Below, in pieces: positions 1-7,374 of a stretch of 64,000 nucleotides of DNA. The stretch's first letter is position 1. Each line of letters starts with the position of its first letter. This DNA is from Aureimonas psammosilenae. GTDB taxonomy: Bacteria; Pseudomonadota; Alphaproteobacteria; Rhizobiales; Rhizobiaceae. Both the position numbers and the translations under genes were made by a program. The notes under the pieces were generated by a model. The model was given only the letters and a program-made list of their open reading frames with translations, searched no databases and was not told the DNA's origin. The stretch lies in the NCBI RefSeq assembly GCF_009176975.1, contig NZ_WEZG01000003.1, positions 372,001-436,000 of the forward strand, in the 5' to 3' direction.

Positions 1-1017
1 GTTGAGCTGCAGTTCGAGCGCGTTCATGCGCTGGCTCGCCTCGTAGGGGTCGACGCCTTCGAGATCCGAATAAGCGGTCTCGGCCACGTCCTTCTGCGAG
101 GTCAAGGCCGTATTGACCGCCTCGATGCGGCTTTGACGCATACCGACCAAAGCTTGCTCGGCGGTGATCTTGTCGGTTCCGGCCGTCATCGTGGTGGAGG
201 CTTGTACAGAAACTGCATCCTTCACCGCATCGGTGAGCTTCGTCAGGTCGATGACAGACAGCATGGAATAGCCGGCCACGAGCTTCCTGAAGGCATCGTT
301 GTTGGCACTGACGGAAGTCTCGACCGTCTCGGTCTTGGAGATCGTAGCCACCGTCGACGTGCTGGAAGCATTGGACCAGTTGTCGGCCCAAGGCGTTCCG
401 GGCGTCGAGCCCTTCACGGTATCAAAGAAACTGTAAGTCTTTACAACCGCGTTCGTCACCGGATCCTTGACGCTGTAGCCAGCTTCGCTGAGATACTGAG
501 TCATCTGCTCGGCGGTGATGTTTTGAGCTTGACCGCCTCCGACTTCTTTGACGAAAAGGTCGTAATTGTCCTGCGCCGATTTCAGTCCCTTGTCGATCGC
601 CGGCATCGGCGCCTTGTCGGCGGCCATGCCGGAGAAGACGTAGAGGCCGCCATCGGCTGTGTTCAGCGCGCCCTGCAACTGCTCGAGGCCGGACTTCGCC
701 AGCGACGAATATTGCGGATACTTCTTGGCGACGAGAGCCGAGCTCTTCATGTCCGTCGCGGTCTTGTTGATCGCGGTGAGAGCGTCGTCGATGAGTTCGA
801 GGCGGTTGCTCACGACCTTGTTGGTCTGGAGCTGCGACTCGAAGCTCGTTTCCTGAACGCGGTAGTTCACCGCCGTGCCCGTCAAACGCCCTAGCGACAG
901 GCCGACATCGGCGTAACGACTGTTGGTCGCCTCGGTCACGGACTTGTTGAGCTGCGCCTGCAGCTTCTGCAGGTTCTTGTACTGGGATGCGGTGAAGGAA
1001 AGATTCGAAATGGTCAT
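1..1017 (-). CDS. flgL: FlgL, hook-filament junction protein (HAP3), 3' end cut by window edge
   Basis: Junction protein that sits with FlgK between hook and flagellar filament. The reading frame is open from the ATG at 1015-1017 to the first base of the window, 339 codons. The N-terminus MTISNLSFTASQYKNLQ and the following helix-forming, Gln/Asn/Leu-rich residues are typical of the flagellin/FlgL D0-D1 coiled region. The visible C-terminal part (EGVDPYEASQRMNALELQLN) is the terminal helix that mirrors it. Rhizobial FlgL is about 350 residues, so probably only some 10-15 residues are missing. It follows flgK by 15 bases on the same strand, so it is the third gene of a flgE-flgK-flgL unit that probably continues to flaF/flbT/flgD outside the window. 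Confidence 0.9.
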   Translation of the reverse strand, partial: MTISNLSFTASQYKNLQKLQAQLNKSVTEATNSRYADVGLSLGRLTGTAVNYRVQETSFESQLQTNKVVSNRLELIDDALTAINKTATDMKSSALVAKKYPQYSSLAKSGLEQLQGALNTADGGLYVFSGMAADKAPMPAIDKGLKSAQDNYDLFVKEVGGGQAQNITAEQMTQYLSEAGYSVKDPVTNAVVKTYSFFDTVKGSTPGTPWADNWSNASSTSTVATISKTETVETSVSANNDAFRKLVAGYSMLSVIDLTKLTDAVKDAVSVQASTTMTAGTDKITAEQALVGMRQSRIEAVNTALTSQKDVAETAYSDLEGVDPYEASQRMNALELQLN

Positions 1018-1032
1018 TGCCGTTCAGTCTCT

Positions 1033-2847
1033 TCAGATCGAATCCATGAGGGTCTTCAGCATCTCGTCCACCGTCTTCAGCACCTTCGACGATGCCTGAT
1101 AGGCACGCTCCAGATCGAGCATCTTCAGGGACTCGGTGTTGATGTCGATGCCGGTGGCGCTGGACAGCGTCGCCTTGGTCTGGTCGAGAAGCGTTTGGCG
1201 GTATTCGGTGGCGTTGGTGGCGGAAGAACGCTTGTCCTGAAGCCAGCTCACGGACGACGCGGCAAACGCCGTCAGCGAGCCGCTGGTGGCGGCGTCCGTG
1301 CCCATGCCGAAGCTCTGCACCGCGTTCAGGGCGTTCTGGATCGCGTTCAATCGATCGGTGAAGCCGCCGAGATTGGTGGCGTTGTAGCCGACATTGACGC
1401 CGTCCCGGATCTTGGTCGCGTCGATGGTGACGGCGGAAGAAAGGGTGATGAGGCGCGCGAGGCCGGGGATCACGGCGTTGGTGGTATCGGCGGTTGCGGC
1501 GAGGAGGCCGCCCGTCTTGGCGGTGACGTCGTTCGTCGTTGCTGCAGTGGTCGCCTTCGAGGTGAAGTTCGAGATGCCGAGCGCGAGCTTCGATCCGATC
1601 CCATCGGCGCTCAGGCTCAGCTTGCCGGTGGCGTCGGCGGTGACGGAAACATGGCCGGTTCCGAGCGTCCCCGTTCCGGCGCTCGGCACTGCGGCCGCGA
1701 TCATCGTCTGCAGTTTCGCGGCGAAGGCGGTGGAGGATGCAAGATCGGTGGCGCTGACTTCGCCCGACACCTTGTAGGTGGTGCTGCCGAGCTGGAGGTC
1801 GAAAGACAGAACGTTGCCGTTTGCCAGCGTTCCAGCCGCGAACGTCCCGACATCCACCGTGCTCGTTGTCTTCAGCGCGGCCGCATTGACGGAGGTGAAG
1901 ATGCCCGTCACATCGCCGCCCGTCGCGGGACGCTCGGATGCGGCGGCGATCAGGCCGCGCGCCATCTCGTCCAACTGGCTCTGATATGTGGTCGTCACGT
2001 TGTCGCGCAGATCCACGAGCCCCGCGATCTTGCCGGACTTGATCGGCATCATCGCGTCGTCGCCGGTGACGAGGATGCCGTCGATGCGGAAGCCGTTGCC
2101 GTCCTTCCCGTCCACGAGCGGCTGGGTGGTGGAGAAGCTCACGCTGCGCGGAATCTTGTCGAACAGGGTGACGCCGGAGTCCGTGTAGATCGCGATATCG
2201 TTGTTGCCGCGCACATTGACGGTGATGCCGACATATTGGGCGAGCTGGGCGACGAGTTGATCGCGCTTGTCGGCGAGATCGGTGATGTCGCGGTTGGCGG
2301 CCGTGCCGGAAACCACCTGCTCGTTGAGGTCCTTGATATCGGCCAGAAGCTTGTTCATCTCGCCGGCGGCGGCGACGAGCTGGTCGTCCGCATCGCGGCG
2401 GACCTTGTCGACGGTCGCCGTGCCTTCGTTCAGAACGGTCACCGCGTCCTTCGCCGCATCGGCGGCCGTGCGGGCGAATTCGTACTTGTTCGGCGATGCG
2501 GCGTAGGCCTTCAAGGCATCGGCGAATTTGCCGATCAAGGCGGCGGGCGTCCGCTTGTTCTGGATGTCGCCAACGAGCTCGTTGATGCGGTTGAGGCCGT
2601 TCTGGACGACGGAGGTCTGCGAAAGGTTCGACGTCGAGTCCAGCATGTTGCGGAACAGCGTCGTGTTGGAGGACTGGGTGATCGACCGGATCTCGACGCG
2701 CCCGCCCGCGCCCGTCACCACGGTCGCGTACTTCATCGTCGCGCCTTCCGTGTTCGCGTTCGCGATGTTTCGCGACACGAGCGCGGTCTGCGTCTGCACG
2801 GCGGCAAGCGAGGACTTCGCGGTGTTGAGGGCGGACGTGAGCGACAT
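1033..2847 (-). CDS. flgK: FlgK, hook-associated protein 1
   Basis: Hook-filament junction protein. The first 40 residues (LTSALNTAKSSLAAVQTQ, then ISRN/NIANANTEG-like rod-hook motif) and the last 40 (SLKMLDLERAYQASSKVLK) are the paired D0 helices of FlgK; the middle is the variable exposed part. At 604 aa it is longer than most rhizobial FlgK (about 480). The extra length sits around residues 340-430, a stretch that reads 'VLSFDLQLGSTTYKVSGEV' followed by an Ala-rich helix and a short beta segment, resembling the inserts in the flagellins and FlgE of this window. Start is the ATG at 2847, downstream of flgE with a 95-base gap that holds two strong hairpins. Confidence 0.93.
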   Translation of the reverse strand: MSLTSALNTAKSSLAAVQTQTALVSRNIANANTEGATMKYATVVTGAGGRVEIRSITQSSNTTLFRNMLDSTSNLSQTSVVQNGLNRINELVGDIQNKRTPAALIGKFADALKAYAASPNKYEFARTAADAAKDAVTVLNEGTATVDKVRRDADDQLVAAAGEMNKLLADIKDLNEQVVSGTAANRDITDLADKRDQLVAQLAQYVGITVNVRGNNDIAIYTDSGVTLFDKIPRSVSFSTTQPLVDGKDGNGFRIDGILVTGDDAMMPIKSGKIAGLVDLRDNVTTTYQSQLDEMARGLIAAASERPATGGDVTGIFTSVNAAALKTTSTVDVGTFAAGTLANGNVLSFDLQLGSTTYKVSGEVSATDLASSTAFAAKLQTMIAAAVPSAGTGTLGTGHVSVTADATGKLSLSADGIGSKLALGISNFTSKATTAATTNDVTAKTGGLLAATADTTNAVIPGLARLITLSSAVTIDATKIRDGVNVGYNATNLGGFTDRLNAIQNALNAVQSFGMGTDAATSGSLTAFAASSVSWLQDKRSSATNATEYRQTLLDQTKATLSSATGIDINTESLKMLDLERAYQASSKVLKTVDEMLKTLMDSI

Positions 2848-2880
2848 GAAAACGAGACCGCGGAACCGGAGGGGACACGA

Positions 2881-2903
2881 GACGGGGCGTCGGACGCCCC
2901 GTC
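2881..2903 (-). terminator. 10-bp GC-rich stem-loop between flgE and flgK
   Basis: Perfect 10-bp inverted repeat (GACGGGGCGT at 2881-2890, ACGCCCCGTC at 2894-2903) with a 3-base loop, just past the flgE stop. There is no U-rich tail on the minus strand, so it is more likely an mRNA-stabilising, processing or attenuating hairpin than a full terminator. flgE product is needed in about ten-fold excess over FlgK, so partial termination here would make sense (inference). Confidence 0.55.
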
Positions 2904-2919
2904 GAAGGGATCAGGACGA

Positions 2920-2933
2920 GGCCGATATCGGCC
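2920..2933. repeat. 14-bp perfect palindrome in the flgE-flgK gap
   Basis: GGCCGATATCGGCC is a perfect 14-base palindrome lying between the flgE stop (2943) and the hairpin at 2881-2903. It may form a second stem in the flgE transcript or be a dimeric protein site. No further support. Confidence 0.45.
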
Positions 2934-2942
2934 CCTGCCCCG

Positions 2943-4661
2943 TCAGCGCTTCAGGTTGACCAGAACGTCGAGGATTTCCGAGCCTGTCTGGAAGACCTTG
3001 GAATTGGCCGTGTAGGAACGCTGCGCGGTGATCATGTCGGTCAGTTCGGACGCGAGATCGACGTTGGATTCCTCCAGCGCGCCGGCGGTGACCTTGCCGA
3101 AGCCGTTCTCGCCGCCGGTTCCCATCAGAACCGTGCCGGACGCGACGCCCGCCTGATAGGCGTTGCCGCTGACGGCCGTCAGGCTGTCCGGGCTCGCGAC
3201 CTTGGCGACCGGGATCTTGTAGAGGCTGCGGCTGCTGCCGGAGGTGAACTGCGCCGTCACGACGCCGTCCTCGCCGACGTTGATGGTCTTCACGACTTCG
3301 GGCGGATTGCCGTCGACGGAAGCGTCGAGCGCGGAGGCGTCCGGCTTGAAGAGCTGGGTGGTGTTGCCGATGTCGAGGTTGAAGTTGCCGCCGCCGATCG
3401 GACCGAGATCGATCACGAGCGTCTTGTTGTCGAGCTGCCCGGTGCCCGTCGAAGGGGTGATGCTGCCGAGCTTGTATCCATTGGTGGAATCGAAGGTCAG
3501 CTTGGCTTTGGCCAGCGGGCTGGTCGAATACGGGAAGGGCGACGTGGCGGTTCCCTTGGACGCGTCACGGCTGTCGAAGACCGCCATGCTCCATTCGTTC
3601 GTGGCGTCGTTCGTCTTGGTGTAATAAACGTCGAGCTTCACCGGCTCGCCGGCATTGTTGTAGACCGTCATCGATATCGCGGTGGTCGCCGTCGCCGAAG
3701 GCAGCACCGAACCGTTGGCTGCCGGGTCGGCCGCGAGCTTGCCCTTGGCGCCGGCATCCGTGGTGGCAACGACGGAAAGACCGGCGATGGTCAGACCCGT
3801 GATCGCCGTGCTCGGCGGCGTGACCATGGTCGGGGCAGTCATTGCGATCGTGCTGCCGGTGCCCGTCACGGTCCCGTTCGATTTCAGAACGATCTTGCCG
3901 GCACTATCGACCGAAGCCACGCCCGAAAGGCCTGCGGTGCTGTTGATCGCGGAGACTACATCCGAGGCCTTGATGTTGCCGAGACCTCCTGCCTTCTTGA
4001 CCACGACATCCTTTCCTGCCCCACCGTCGACGCTCACGGTGAACCTCAGTTCATCCGTATCGAGGTTCGACGAAGCGGTGCCAGTAACCGAGAACAGCGC
4101 GGTTTGGGTGAAGGCGGCTTTCGTTCCCGTGGTGAAAGCCTGATCCAAGGGAACCGTCAGAACTCCCTTCGTGGTCGGGTTGGCCTGCAGGAGCCCCGCC
4201 TTGAGGTTCACGTCCTGCAAACCGGCGAAGCCATTCAGAACCGCGTCGGTGCCGTTGGCGCCGACGGGATAGCCCTTCAGCGTGTAGCCGGCGGCGTTCA
4301 CCATCGTCCCGTCCGGCTGCATGGTGAAGGAGCCGGCGCGGGTCAGAAGGTTCTCGCGCCCGTCGCTGACGACATAGAAGCCGTCGCCGTTGACCGCCAG
4401 ATCGAGCTTCTGGGTGGTGGTGGAGTTTCCGGTGCGGGCAAGGTTACCCGACATGCTGATGGTGTTGCGCGTGACCGCGGCGACCGCGCCCGACGTGTAG
4501 CCGCTTCCGGATTGCGCGGTGATAAGGGAAGAGAACTGCGTTTCGGAGCGCTTGTAGCCGTTCGTGTCGGAGTTCGCGACGTTTTCCGACACCACCGAGA
4601 GCTTCGAGGCCTGCGCGCTCATACCGGACGTGCTGGTGCGCATGATATTGCCGATGCTCAT
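2943..4661 (-). CDS. flgE: FlgE, flagellar hook protein
   Basis: Monomer of the flagellar hook. The N-terminus carries the rod/hook signature (MSAQASKLSVVSENVANSDT then NGYKR), the centre has the FlgE D2/D1 pattern including 'DGFYVVSDGRENLLTRAGSF' and the C-terminus ends ESNVDLASELTDMITAQRSY followed by ANSKVFQTGSEILD. At 572 aa it is much longer than the 400-430 aa usual in rhizobia. An extra block at roughly residues 190-285 (LRFTVSVDGGAGKD..., an Ala/Ser-rich helix, then a second beta segment) resembles flagellin inserts. First gene of flgE-flgK-flgL, transcribed away from ftcR and separated from it by a strong terminator, so it must have its own promoter within 4662-4778. Confidence 0.95.
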   Translation of the reverse strand: MSIGNIMRTSTSGMSAQASKLSVVSENVANSDTNGYKRSETQFSSLITAQSGSGYTSGAVAAVTRNTISMSGNLARTGNSTTTQKLDLAVNGDGFYVVSDGRENLLTRAGSFTMQPDGTMVNAAGYTLKGYPVGANGTDAVLNGFAGLQDVNLKAGLLQANPTTKGVLTVPLDQAFTTGTKAAFTQTALFSVTGTASSNLDTDELRFTVSVDGGAGKDVVVKKAGGLGNIKASDVVSAINSTAGLSGVASVDSAGKIVLKSNGTVTGTGSTIAMTAPTMVTPPSTAITGLTIAGLSVVATTDAGAKGKLAADPAANGSVLPSATATTAISMTVYNNAGEPVKLDVYYTKTNDATNEWSMAVFDSRDASKGTATSPFPYSTSPLAKAKLTFDSTNGYKLGSITPSTGTGQLDNKTLVIDLGPIGGGNFNLDIGNTTQLFKPDASALDASVDGNPPEVVKTINVGEDGVVTAQFTSGSSRSLYKIPVAKVASPDSLTAVSGNAYQAGVASGTVLMGTGGENGFGKVTAGALEESNVDLASELTDMITAQRSYTANSKVFQTGSEILDVLVNLKR

Positions 4662-4778
4662 TCCCGGTCGCCTTATCTCTTGCAGAACGTGGCTCAGGAT
4701 TAGCTTTCGCAGCTTGCGTGGGCCTGCCAGGAAAGTTGCTGAAAAGTAAATCGAAAATGGAACCAGTTAACAACGAGA

Positions 4779-4810
4779 AAGGCCCGGTCCGTTGTTGCGG
4801 ACCGGGCCTT
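4779..4810 (-). terminator. Rho-independent-type terminator downstream of ftcR
   Basis: A 13-bp perfect stem (4779-4791 pairing with 4798-4810, core AAGGCCCGGTCCG) with a 6-base loop, followed on the minus strand by TCTCGTTGTT. It lies 35 bases after the ftcR stop and separates ftcR from flgE. Confidence 0.75.
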
Positions 4811-4845
4811 GGATGAAGGCGGCAACCTTGTGTGGTGGCGGCTCG

Positions 4846-5517
4846 TCAGACGCCGATGCCGTAGCCGAGATAGCGCATGGAGGACACCGGGTCGTAGCCG
4901 AGGCGCATCTTCAGCTTCTTGCGCAGCTTCGAGATGTGGCTCTCGATCACGTTCTCTTCGACATTCTCGTCGAACACGCCGTAGATCGCATTGAAGAGCT
5001 GCTGCTTGGAAACGCGGCGACCGCGATTGGCAATCAAGTATTCCAGGATGCGGCGCTCGCGGCGCGGCAGCATCATGGCCTTGCCGCCGACTTCCGGGTC
5101 GCGGCCGTCGGAGAAGACGCAGATCTCCTCGACAACGGTGCGACCGCGATCGCTGGCGGATTCGCGGCGGCGGATGGCGCCGACGCGGGCCAGAATTTCC
5201 TTCACATGCACGGGCTTGGCGACGACGTCGTCGATGCCGGCCGCGAAGAGATCGAGGGTGGAGTTGAGGGCGCGGGTTTCGGCCAGCGCGATCAGCGGTG
5301 CATTGGAGCGGTTGCGAACGAGGCGGGTGAAAGCGCCGCGCTCCGGGAAATCGCCGAGCAGGAAAGCCTCGACGGCGGAGAGATCGGCATCGGGCGCGCT
5401 TTCGACCCAGTCGCGGAATTCGCCGACCCCGAAGCCCGCGGAAGAAACGCCTTCCTGGCCGAACAGGGACTGATATCCGCTCGTCACAAGCTCGCGATCA
5501 TCGACCACTATGATCAT
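4846..5517 (-). CDS. ftcR: FtcR/Rem-type flagellar response regulator
   Basis: OmpR-class transcription factor that in Brucella (FtcR) and Sinorhizobium (Rem) is a master activator of flagellar genes; its place directly before flgE-flgK-flgL is the rhizobial arrangement. The start is set at the second Met (MIIVVDDRELVTSGYQSLFG), giving 223 aa, the usual family length; an in-frame Met lies three codons upstream (5526). Residues 1-110 are a receiver-like domain with the acidic pair D6-D7 and the KP pair (VVAKPVHVKE), but where a phospho-accepting Asp is expected the sequence reads FLLGDFPE, so classical phosphorylation is not evident. Residues about 125-223 are a winged-helix DNA-binding domain (LPRRERRILEYLIANRGRRV, then ESHISKLRKKLK). 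Single-gene unit with its own upstream region and terminator. Confidence 0.9.
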   Translation of the reverse strand: MIIVVDDRELVTSGYQSLFGQEGVSSAGFGVGEFRDWVESAPDADLSAVEAFLLGDFPERGAFTRLVRNRSNAPLIALAETRALNSTLDLFAAGIDDVVAKPVHVKEILARVGAIRRRESASDRGRTVVEEICVFSDGRDPEVGGKAMMLPRRERRILEYLIANRGRRVSKQQLFNAIYGVFDENVEENVIESHISKLRKKLKMRLGYDPVSSMRYLGYGIGV

Positions 5518-5605
5518 CTGTCCCACCTGAATTTCGTCGGTTGCCGTGGGAATATTGATACCGAGTTAAGGCTCAGGCGAGCTATCCCTAAAAGTCATGA
5601 TAGGG

Positions 5606-5620
5606 TTAACGAACCCTTAT
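5606..5620. promoter_or_regulatory. CtrA-like site (TTAA-N7-TTAT) upstream of ftcR
   Basis: TTAA at 5606-5609 and TTAT at 5617-5620 are separated by exactly seven bases, one mismatch from the CtrA consensus TTAA-N7-TTAA. It lies about 90 bases upstream of the ftcR start. CtrA control of flagellar regulators is well known in alphaproteobacteria; binding here is inference. Confidence 0.4.
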
Positions 5621-5625
5621 GCCGA

Positions 5626-5693
5626 TTCGCTAAAAGCTCAGTCGAAACAGGATGGTGCATCCCGATCTTCAGTTTCGCTAAAGTTTGAGTCGA
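5626..5693. repeat. Direct repeat of a 20-bp motif, 48-base period, upstream of ftcR
   Basis: TTCGCTAAAAGCTCAGTCGA at 5626-5645 and TTCGCTAAAGTTTGAGTCGA at 5674-5693 match at 16 of 20 positions, with identical ends (TTCGCTAAA and AGTCGA). OmpR-class regulators often bind direct repeats, so these may be operator copies in the ftcR control region. The surrounding stretch 5518-5896 has no gene that I can support. Confidence 0.5.
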
Positions 5694-5896
5694 GGCTCGC
5701 GCAGGGTCCAAACAGGGGTCTTTCGCGTCCTGTCAATCGCAGCGCCATTTCGGGTCGGGAACTGTGGCAGGCGAGTAGCACTGTGACCCATCTACATCGG
5801 CAAGAGGGTGCTCGTTTCAAACGTCCGAATTCGGCTGTTTTCTTCGGGCCAGAGTTACGACCTTCCCCGCTAGATTTCGCCCTCGGAACGCGAAAC

Positions 5897-5923
5897 GGGG
5901 ACCGGTCTGTCCGACCGATCCCC
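5897..5923 (-). terminator. Stem-loop downstream of the fliF-to-fliK unit
   Basis: An 11-bp stem (5897-5907 with 5913-5923; one position is a G-U wobble in the minus-strand RNA) with a 5-base loop, about 57 bases beyond the fliK stop, followed on the minus strand by GTTTCGCGTT. Probable end of the operon that starts with fliF. Confidence 0.55.
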
Positions 5924-5979
5924 GCGCGATGAAAGTTGTCAGGCTGCAATCGCCGCCTCGATGAAGGCGGCGGCCTTGT

Positions 5980-7374
5980 TCAAACGAAGATCGAGCCGGC
6001 TGCCCTCGACGAGGGGCGCTCCGGCGCATCCTCGCGCTGCCGGCCGAACCGCTGCTCGCTCGAAGAGCCGTTGCCGTTCGAACCGTTCCGACCTTCGAAG
6101 GCGCCGTTCTGGCGTCGGTCGGACGCGCCGCCCTGCATATCCGAAGACGAGTTGCCCGTGGGCGAGGCCGCGAGCGGCTGAGACATATCGCGCGACACCA
6201 CGGTGATCGCGGCATCGTCCACCGTGAAGCCGGCGGTTTCCAGAAGCTTGCGAAGGGTGTGGCGGTCACTCGCCAGGGCCTGCGCCGTGGAAGGCTCGCT
6301 GGCCGACAGTTCCACGGCCAGGCGACCGTCCACGAGGCGCATCGATACGTCGAGACGCCCGAGATCCTGCGGCTGAAGCTGGATCGTCAGCGTCTTCAGC
6401 GCCGCGCCGCCGGCCGTCATCCGCAAAAGCTGTGCGGCCTGCGCATCGGACGGCGTCGATGCGGCTGCGCTCGTGCCCTGTCTTTCGGACACGAAGGCTT
6501 CGACGATGTGCTCGGCGACCTGCGAGCTGATGATCTGGCCGATCGGTGCCGCCTTGGTTTCGCTCTCGCGCACGGGAGACGCGGAGAAGGTTTGCGTCCC
6601 CTCGCCCGTCCGACCTTTTCCGCCGAGCTTGTTGGTGCCGGCACCGCGCTCCGACTGCGGATCGGCATCGGACTGGCCGTCGTCGCCGGCGCTTTCCGCG
6701 CTGGCGGCGGGTCGCCCGAGCGTTTGCAGGATTTCCTCGAAGCCCTTGCGGATCGTCCGGTCGGCGGGCGCGCTGTCCTTGGCCAGCACCGGCTCCGATC
6801 GTTCCGCCGCGCTCGTTTCGACGGTTTTCGTGGCGGCCTCGGCGTCCACCAGGGTCGCACCCTCCAGCCGGGGTTCGAAATGCGTTTCCATCTTCACGAC
6901 CTCCAGGGCCACCTGCCCCTTCGGCATCTCTCCGGCGACGGCACCCGCGAGGTCGACCACCGTCGAGATCACGAGACGCTCCTGCGGACCCTCGTCGCCG
7001 CCCGTCGCGCCTTCGCCCCCGATGCCGGTCGGCGCATCGGCGGAAACCGGCGCCGCGAAGGCCGTGCCGCCCAGAAGGCGTCCCAGAATGTCGCCGGCCG
7101 AGATCGGCACGCCATTGCCTTCGCCGTCGGGGGACGCATCGCCCTCGTCCTTGGCGACGTTCCGGCCGTGCTTGCCCTGCCCCTTCCCGGTCTCGCCGGT
7201 CTTGTTCTCGTCGTTCTCCGCCGTTTTCGCGTTCGGACGGCCTTCCGGCTTCTGCCCCGCATTCCGGACGGCCACGCCGAAGGCCGCGCCGGCTTCTTCG
7301 CTCTCAGTAGCGGAAGCCGGGCCGGAAGCCACGGCATCGCCAACCGGCAAGGCCGCGGTGATGGATGCGATCAT
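5980..7374 (-). CDS. fliK: FliK, flagellar hook-length control protein
   Basis: Secreted ruler that sets hook length and triggers the export specificity switch by acting on FlhB. The long N-terminal two thirds (to about residue 310) is Ala/Gly/Glu-rich and low in complexity, as usual for FliK. The conserved C-terminal domain follows at about residues 315-400 (LKTLTIQLQPQDLGRLDVSM, then DRHTLRKLLETAGFTVDDA). The tail is Ser/Gly/Asn-rich. 464 aa is in the normal range. Its ATG overlaps the motC stop (ATGA), so it is translated as the last gene of fliF-fliH-like-motB-motC-fliK. The rhizobial homologue was first called MotD. Confidence 0.88.
   Translation of the reverse strand: MIASITAALPVGDAVASGPASATESEEAGAAFGVAVRNAGQKPEGRPNAKTAENDENKTGETGKGQGKHGRNVAKDEGDASPDGEGNGVPISAGDILGRLLGGTAFAAPVSADAPTGIGGEGATGGDEGPQERLVISTVVDLAGAVAGEMPKGQVALEVVKMETHFEPRLEGATLVDAEAATKTVETSAAERSEPVLAKDSAPADRTIRKGFEEILQTLGRPAASAESAGDDGQSDADPQSERGAGTNKLGGKGRTGEGTQTFSASPVRESETKAAPIGQIISSQVAEHIVEAFVSERQGTSAAASTPSDAQAAQLLRMTAGGAALKTLTIQLQPQDLGRLDVSMRLVDGRLAVELSASEPSTAQALASDRHTLRKLLETAGFTVDDAAITVVSRDMSQPLAASPTGNSSSDMQGGASDRRQNGAFEGRNGSNGNGSSSEQRFGRQREDAPERPSSRAAGSIFV

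Noticed and set aside
422-2878. An 818-codon minus-strand open frame overlapping flgL and flgK
   Set aside because: Out of frame with both real genes; composition of a shadow frame.
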